The notes under the pieces: model-generated
The model's database searches: none
Told to the model about the DNA's origin: nothing
Seen by the model: only the letters and a program-made list of their open reading frames with translations
NCBI RefSeq assembly: GCF_025685545.1
Contig: NZ_JAGSYC010000021.1
Span: 248,001 to 312,000, forward strand
Direction of reading: 5' to 3'
Source of the DNA: Granulicella paludicola
Lineage (GTDB): Bacteria > Acidobacteriota > Terriglobia > Terriglobales > Acidobacteriaceae
Length of the DNA: 64,000 nucleotides
Program-made: the position numbers and the translations under genes
In this document: piece by piece, positions 59,470 through 64,000 of the stretch
Position numbering within the stretch: the stretch's first letter is position 1
Layout of the letters: every line of letters starts with the position of its first letter

Positions 59470-59961
59470 ATGGCGAAAGAACAAATTAGGAAGCAGATCT
59501 ACGATCTTTCCGCCCAAGACTTCTTGGAGCATCTGATCTGGGAGTTCTGCTCTGACGAAGAGGACGTCGAAGACCAAGACGAAGCAACTGTAAAGCCGTC
59601 TGAAGATCTCGAAGTTCCGGGTTACTCTCCGGGAGTTTACGTTGTCGCTGCAGACGTCACCTTTGGCAATGGAGCTCGCGGCGAAGGCTATCTCTACTCT
59701 GGCCCACCTGATGACATCAGTTGTGTGCAGCCGAACATCTTGCTGCCAACCGGCCAGGTGAACTTATGGCTTGGTCGCATGCAATACACAATCGAGTGGG
59801 ATGCTCGGGTGAGCAGCAGCATGAATCTTTTAGGACGCGATGAGGAATTGTTCCCCATGACGTTCGATACCAAAACTAACGTGAACGGCGCTCCACTCAA
59901 GGTGAAGGCTGAAGGCTTCCTAGCGTTGACCCCCGAGGGTCTCATAATCCGGATCTATTGA
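59470..59961 (+). CDS. Orphan soluble protein inside the arg operon, first cargo gene
   Basis: The 163-residue acidic protein begins AKEQIRKQIYDLSAQDFLEH and continues LIWEFCSDEEDVEDQDEATV. Later parts read PGVYVVAADVTFGNGARGEGY and FPMTFDTKTNVNG. It has no signal or membrane segment. The opening, with a W-E-F-x-x-D-E-E acidic block, resembles small immunity-like proteins found beside toxin genes, but I cannot assign a family. Codons are less C-ending than in argF and argG, which suggests a later arrival. AAAGG lies 12 nt before ATG 59470. Confidence 0.6.
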   Translation: MAKEQIRKQIYDLSAQDFLEHLIWEFCSDEEDVEDQDEATVKPSEDLEVPGYSPGVYVVAADVTFGNGARGEGYLYSGPPDDISCVQPNILLPTGQVNLWLGRMQYTIEWDARVSSSMNLLGRDEELFPMTFDTKTNVNGAPLKVKAEGFLALTPEGLIIRIY

Positions 59962-59994
59962 TTCGGCCCAAAGCATAATTCAAAAGGTCTATAG

Positions 59995-61341
<1,347 letters not shown>

Positions 61342-61398
61342 CATTCGCCTTAAAGTGCCAACGGCGCAATATAGATTCGACATTAGCGAAAGGAGCCC

Positions 61399-61863
61399 AT
61401 GGAGATCACGACCGAACAGCAAATGGAAACGGACTTTGATTGGTTCTGCGTTGATGATGAGGCCCAAATCGCACATTTCACAACTGCTGGATTCAAGCGC
61501 CTGCCCAATTCAGTTGTCGAAAGCATAGGAAATCAAGCAACGCTCCTCAACTACTTTGAACAAGAGCTTGTTCTTAGCTCTGAATACAAGGTTGACCCCG
61601 AACTCACAAGAGAGGTCAGCGATCCGACTGAGTGCTACTTAAAATCATTCGCCAGGATGGCGTGTCGCGGCTTGTACTCATTCGATATCGAGACCTATGC
61701 CAGCGAAAGGACAAATTACTTTCGCGTTGCGATACCGATAGCTCCCCTAAGTGCGGATGAATTGCCAAAGCCGATTCGTCAGATTCTCGAAAAAACGCGC
61801 TGGCGCGGAATACCATTCAATTTGCTCTCTCGTATTCCATACAAGAGCACTTTGGCTTTATAA
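61399..61863 (+). CDS. Orphan soluble protein inside the arg operon, second cargo gene
   Basis: The 154-residue protein starts EITTEQQMETDFDWFCVDDE and continues AQIAHFTTAGFKRLPNSVV. The D-W-F-x-V-D-x-x-x-x-I-A-x-F-T-T-A-G pattern is seen in small immunity-like proteins of bacterial polymorphic toxin loci; no toxin gene is visible here. It is much more AT-rich than its neighbours, with codons such as ACA, AAA and TTA. AAAGGAG sits just before ATG 61399, an excellent ribosome site. Function unknown. Confidence 0.6.
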   Translation: MEITTEQQMETDFDWFCVDDEAQIAHFTTAGFKRLPNSVVESIGNQATLLNYFEQELVLSSEYKVDPELTREVSDPTECYLKSFARMACRGLYSFDIETYASERTNYFRVAIPIAPLSADELPKPIRQILEKTRWRGIPFNLLSRIPYKSTLAL

Positions 61864-61902
61864 ACTGCCGCATCACAATCGATTAGAGATCGAGAACCAA
61901 AT

Positions 61903-63375
61903 ATGTCATCGCAACCAACCAAAATGTGGTCCGGCCGCTTCCGCGAGCCCCTCGACCGAACCTTCGAGCAGTGGCAGCGCAGTTTCCCCTTTGACTGGCG
62001 CCTGATCCCGCAGGAGGTCGCCGCCAGCAAGGCACACGCGCAGACCATCGCCGCCGCCGGCATCCTCACCCCCGACGAACTCGAGAAGATGCTCACCGGC
62101 CTAGACGCCGTAGCGCAGCGCCCCCTCAACTGGGCGCACCGCATCAGCGCCACCAGCGGCCAGGTAGACTACGAGACCTCCAACTCACAGGTCGCCTCCG
62201 CCATCGTCGCCTCCGCGCCGCAGGCCGAAGACATCCACCACTACGTCGAGCTCGAACTCACACGCGAGGTCGGCACCCTCGCCCTCAAGCTCCACACCGG
62301 CCGCAGCCGCAACGAGCAGATCGCCACCGACATGCGCCTCTTCGTGCGCGATGCCATCGACGCCACCCTCTCCGGCCTCCGCGAATGGATGCTCGCCCTC
62401 ATCGCGTTGGCAGAAGCAAACAGCGACGCCGTTATGCCAGGCTACACGCACCTCCAGCGCGCCGAGCCGGTGCTCATCCCGCACTGGCTCCTCGCCTACG
62501 TCTCCATGCTCGAACGCGATTTCTCCCGCTTCGTCGACGCGCGCAACCGCATGAACTTCTGCCCCCTTGGCAGCGGAGCCATCGCAGGCGCCACGCTCGC
62601 ACTCGATCGCTCGATCGCCGCGAAGGCCCTAGGCTTCACCGCGCCTACACCCAACTCCATGGACGCTACCTCCGACCGCGACTTTATGCTCGACTTCGCG
62701 CAGGCAGCCTCCACCCTCGGCATCCACATCTCGCGCTTCAGCGAAGAACTCACCCTCTACGCCACCGCCGAGTTCGGCTTCGTCGATCTTCCTGAGGCCT
62801 TCTCCACTGGCTCCTCCGCGATGCCGCAGAAGAAGAACCCCGATCTCACCGAGCTCACCCGAGGCAAGTCCGCTCGCCTGCTCGGGTCCGCCACCGCCCT
62901 CGCAACCCTCGTCAAAGGCCTGCCTCTCGCCTACAACAAGGACCTGCAGGAAGGCCAGGAGCAGATCTTCGACATCGCCGACACCCTCGCGGGCCTCTTC
63001 AGCGTGCTGCCCAACTTCACGCACAAGCTCACCTTCCGCACCGCCCGCATGCAGCAGGCAGCCGAGTCCGGCTACCTCAACGCGATGGCCGCCGCCACCT
63101 ACCTCAGCAACAAGGGCCTACCCTTCCGCAAGGCGCATGAGGTCATCGGCAACGCCGTCCGCCTCGGCCTAGACAAGGGGTTGGAACTCAATGCTCTCCC
63201 CATCGCCGACCTTCGCGAACTCAGCGATTACTTCGCCGCAGACTTCTTCGACGCCATCACGCTCAAGGCCACACTCGATTGCCACGACGTCACCGGCGGC
63301 ACCGCAACCCACCGCGTCGCCGAAGCCCTCACCACAGCAAAGACCCGCGTTCAATCTTTACAACCGTCATCCTGA
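61903..63375 (+). CDS. argH: Argininosuccinate lyase
   Basis: The 490-residue protein starts KMWSGRFREPLDRTFEQW and has AEDIHHYVELELTREVG, LHTGRSRNEQIATDMRL (usual N-D-Q replaced by N-E-Q), MPGYTHLQRAEPV and the flexible catalytic loop GSSAMPQKKNPDLTELTRG with the active Ser. It splits argininosuccinate to arginine and fumarate. It is about 25-30 residues longer than typical, mostly in the 90-115 region. The last residues and stop (QPSS-stop) are encoded by a partial dispersed repeat. Confidence 0.92.
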   Translation: MSSQPTKMWSGRFREPLDRTFEQWQRSFPFDWRLIPQEVAASKAHAQTIAAAGILTPDELEKMLTGLDAVAQRPLNWAHRISATSGQVDYETSNSQVASAIVASAPQAEDIHHYVELELTREVGTLALKLHTGRSRNEQIATDMRLFVRDAIDATLSGLREWMLALIALAEANSDAVMPGYTHLQRAEPVLIPHWLLAYVSMLERDFSRFVDARNRMNFCPLGSGAIAGATLALDRSIAAKALGFTAPTPNSMDATSDRDFMLDFAQAASTLGIHISRFSEELTLYATAEFGFVDLPEAFSTGSSAMPQKKNPDLTELTRGKSARLLGSATALATLVKGLPLAYNKDLQEGQEQIFDIADTLAGLFSVLPNFTHKLTFRTARMQQAAESGYLNAMAAATYLSNKGLPFRKAHEVIGNAVRLGLDKGLELNALPIADLRELSDYFAADFFDAITLKATLDCHDVTGGTATHRVAEALTTAKTRVQSLQPSS

Positions 63376-63377
63376 GC
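63364..63377 (+). repeat. Partial GTCATCCTGAGC repeat supplying the argH stop
   Basis: CCGTCATCCTGAGC overlaps the last codons of argH, and its TGA is the stop codon. A full copy follows 26 bp downstream. Confidence 0.55.
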
Positions 63378-63402
63378 TAAATCGCTGCCCTCACATTTAA
63401 CA

Positions 63403-63436
63403 TTGTCATCCTGAGCGCAGCGAAGGATCTGCTTTT
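63403..63436 (+). repeat. Full dispersed GTCATCCTGAGCG repeat after argH
   Basis: TTGTCATCCTGAGCG, then CAGCGAAGGATCTGCTTTT. It is the best-preserved copy in the window and closely matches the copy after kdsB (40236-40266). It lies upstream of the final acetyltransferase gene. Confidence 0.7.
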
Positions 63437-63466
63437 GAACCACCACCAACCCCGAGGAACCCGTAG

Positions 63467-64000
63467 TTGCCTGACACCACCACCCAGTCCGACGCCACCA
63501 ACGATCTGCAGAACGCAGACCTGGGCACGCCCACGCGAAGCCTCTCGCCCTCCACGCCAGAGTTCCGCATGATCACGGTCCACAAAGCCCACCTGCAGGA
63601 CGCGCGCAACGTCTTCGACCTCGTGAACTCCCTCTCGCACGACGGCACACTCCTGCGCCGCTCGTATGCCGAGATCTGCGAGAACATCCGCGACTTCACC
63701 GTAGCCTGCATCGCGAAAGAAGATGGTGAGCATGAATTCATCGGCTGTGGCGCGCTCCACCTCTACGGCCCACATCTCGCCGAGGTCCGCTCCATCGTCG
63801 TCAAGCCCGAAGCCCGCGGGCTCGGCGCAGGCGACGCCATCCTCGAAGCTCTCATGGCAGAAGCCGAAGAGCATCAGATCATGTCCGTCTGCCTCTTCAC
63901 CCGTATCCCCGCCTACTTCGAGCATCTTGGTTTTCGCGTCGCTGAACGCGATGCCATGCCCGACAAGATCTACAAGGACTGCCAGACCTGCCCGCGCCTC
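63467..64000 (+). CDS. argA: N-acetylglutamate synthase-type GNAT (3' end outside window)
   Basis: The frame opens with TTG 63467, immediately preceded by an in-frame TAG and with GAGGA 9 nt upstream; it stays open to the last base (178 codons). After a variable Thr/Ser-rich stretch of about 35 residues, it has FRMITVHKAHLQDARNVFDL, FIGCGALHLYGPHLAEV, RSIVVKPEARGLGAGDAIL (acetyl-CoA loop) and VCLFTRIPAYFEHLGF. The last motifs, followed by DKIYKDCQTCPRL, are typical of short stand-alone ArgA-type enzymes. It would supply the first step of the pathway. An internal ATG at 63569 is the alternative start. Confidence 0.8.
   Translation, partial: MPDTTTQSDATNDLQNADLGTPTRSLSPSTPEFRMITVHKAHLQDARNVFDLVNSLSHDGTLLRRSYAEICENIRDFTVACIAKEDGEHEFIGCGALHLYGPHLAEVRSIVVKPEARGLGAGDAILEALMAEAEEHQIMSVCLFTRIPAYFEHLGFRVAERDAMPDKIYKDCQTCPRL

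Overview
The window looks like chromosomal DNA of an Acidobacteriota member, most likely an Acidobacteriaceae (Granulicella/Terriglobus/Edaphobacter type). This is inferred from the GC-rich, C-ending codon use, a Gram-negative envelope gene set (Kdo, heptose, PBP1A, DedA, TolC, TonB-like, OmpA-like barrel), the gene families present, and dispersed intergenic repeats built on GTCATCCTGAGCG...AGCGAAGGATCTGC. No rRNA, CRISPR array, prophage or insertion sequence was seen. The genes are densely packed, often with 1-4 nt overlaps and TTG or GTG starts.

Layout. 1-3.9 kb (+ and -): TPR protein end, NfeD-like protein, outer-membrane barrel, SPOR protein, PlsC, GNAT. 3.9-13.7 kb (-): a long co-directional run of ubiD, mtnP, PfkB kinase, GT-C glycosyltransferase, MgtC, dapF-like, ldcA, mpl and one unknown gene; the last part reads as a murein peptide recycling group. 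13.8-20.6 kb: HGSNAT-like acyltransferase, TonB-like protein, DedA-rhodanese fusion, Dps, and a TolC-HlyD efflux pair without a pump. 20.8-27.4 kb: Gfo/Idh/MocA oxidoreductase, a CxxxY-type CcmE, two paralogous secreted M20 peptidases, orphan nuoI, and a SUOX-fold secreted protein. 27.4-29.7 kb: a 470-nt structured leader followed by a small ORF, an atypical Nramp-family transporter and a small membrane protein. 29.7-38.8 kb: HExxH lipo/secreted protein, ygfZ, DUF1844, MBL hydrolase, ribF, PBP1A and CtpA. 39-47 kb: tRNA-Met, kdsB, HAD phosphatase, phosphomannomutase, manC, aspartate aminotransferase, methyltransferase, coaD and hldD. 47.2-54.2 kb: DUF4139 protein and gltB.

54.2-64 kb holds the arginine operon argR-C-B-D-F-(x)-G-(y)-H-A, divergent from gltB. 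Its control region is the most informative part of the window. The gltB and arg promoters appear to share one palindromic -35 element. Two ARG-box-like palindromes with 21-bp centre spacing cover the arg -10 and start site. The leader then contains an arginine-rich 32-codon ORF overlapping a terminator hairpin with a U tract. This suggests ArgR repression combined with attenuation, coupled to glutamate synthesis. Two AT-richer orphan genes sit inside the operon.

Other points of note are a DapF homologue with Ser at both catalytic Cys positions, an Nramp homologue that has lost the DPGN and MPH metal-binding signatures, and short dispersed repeats that supply stop codons or C-terminal tails of neighbouring genes.
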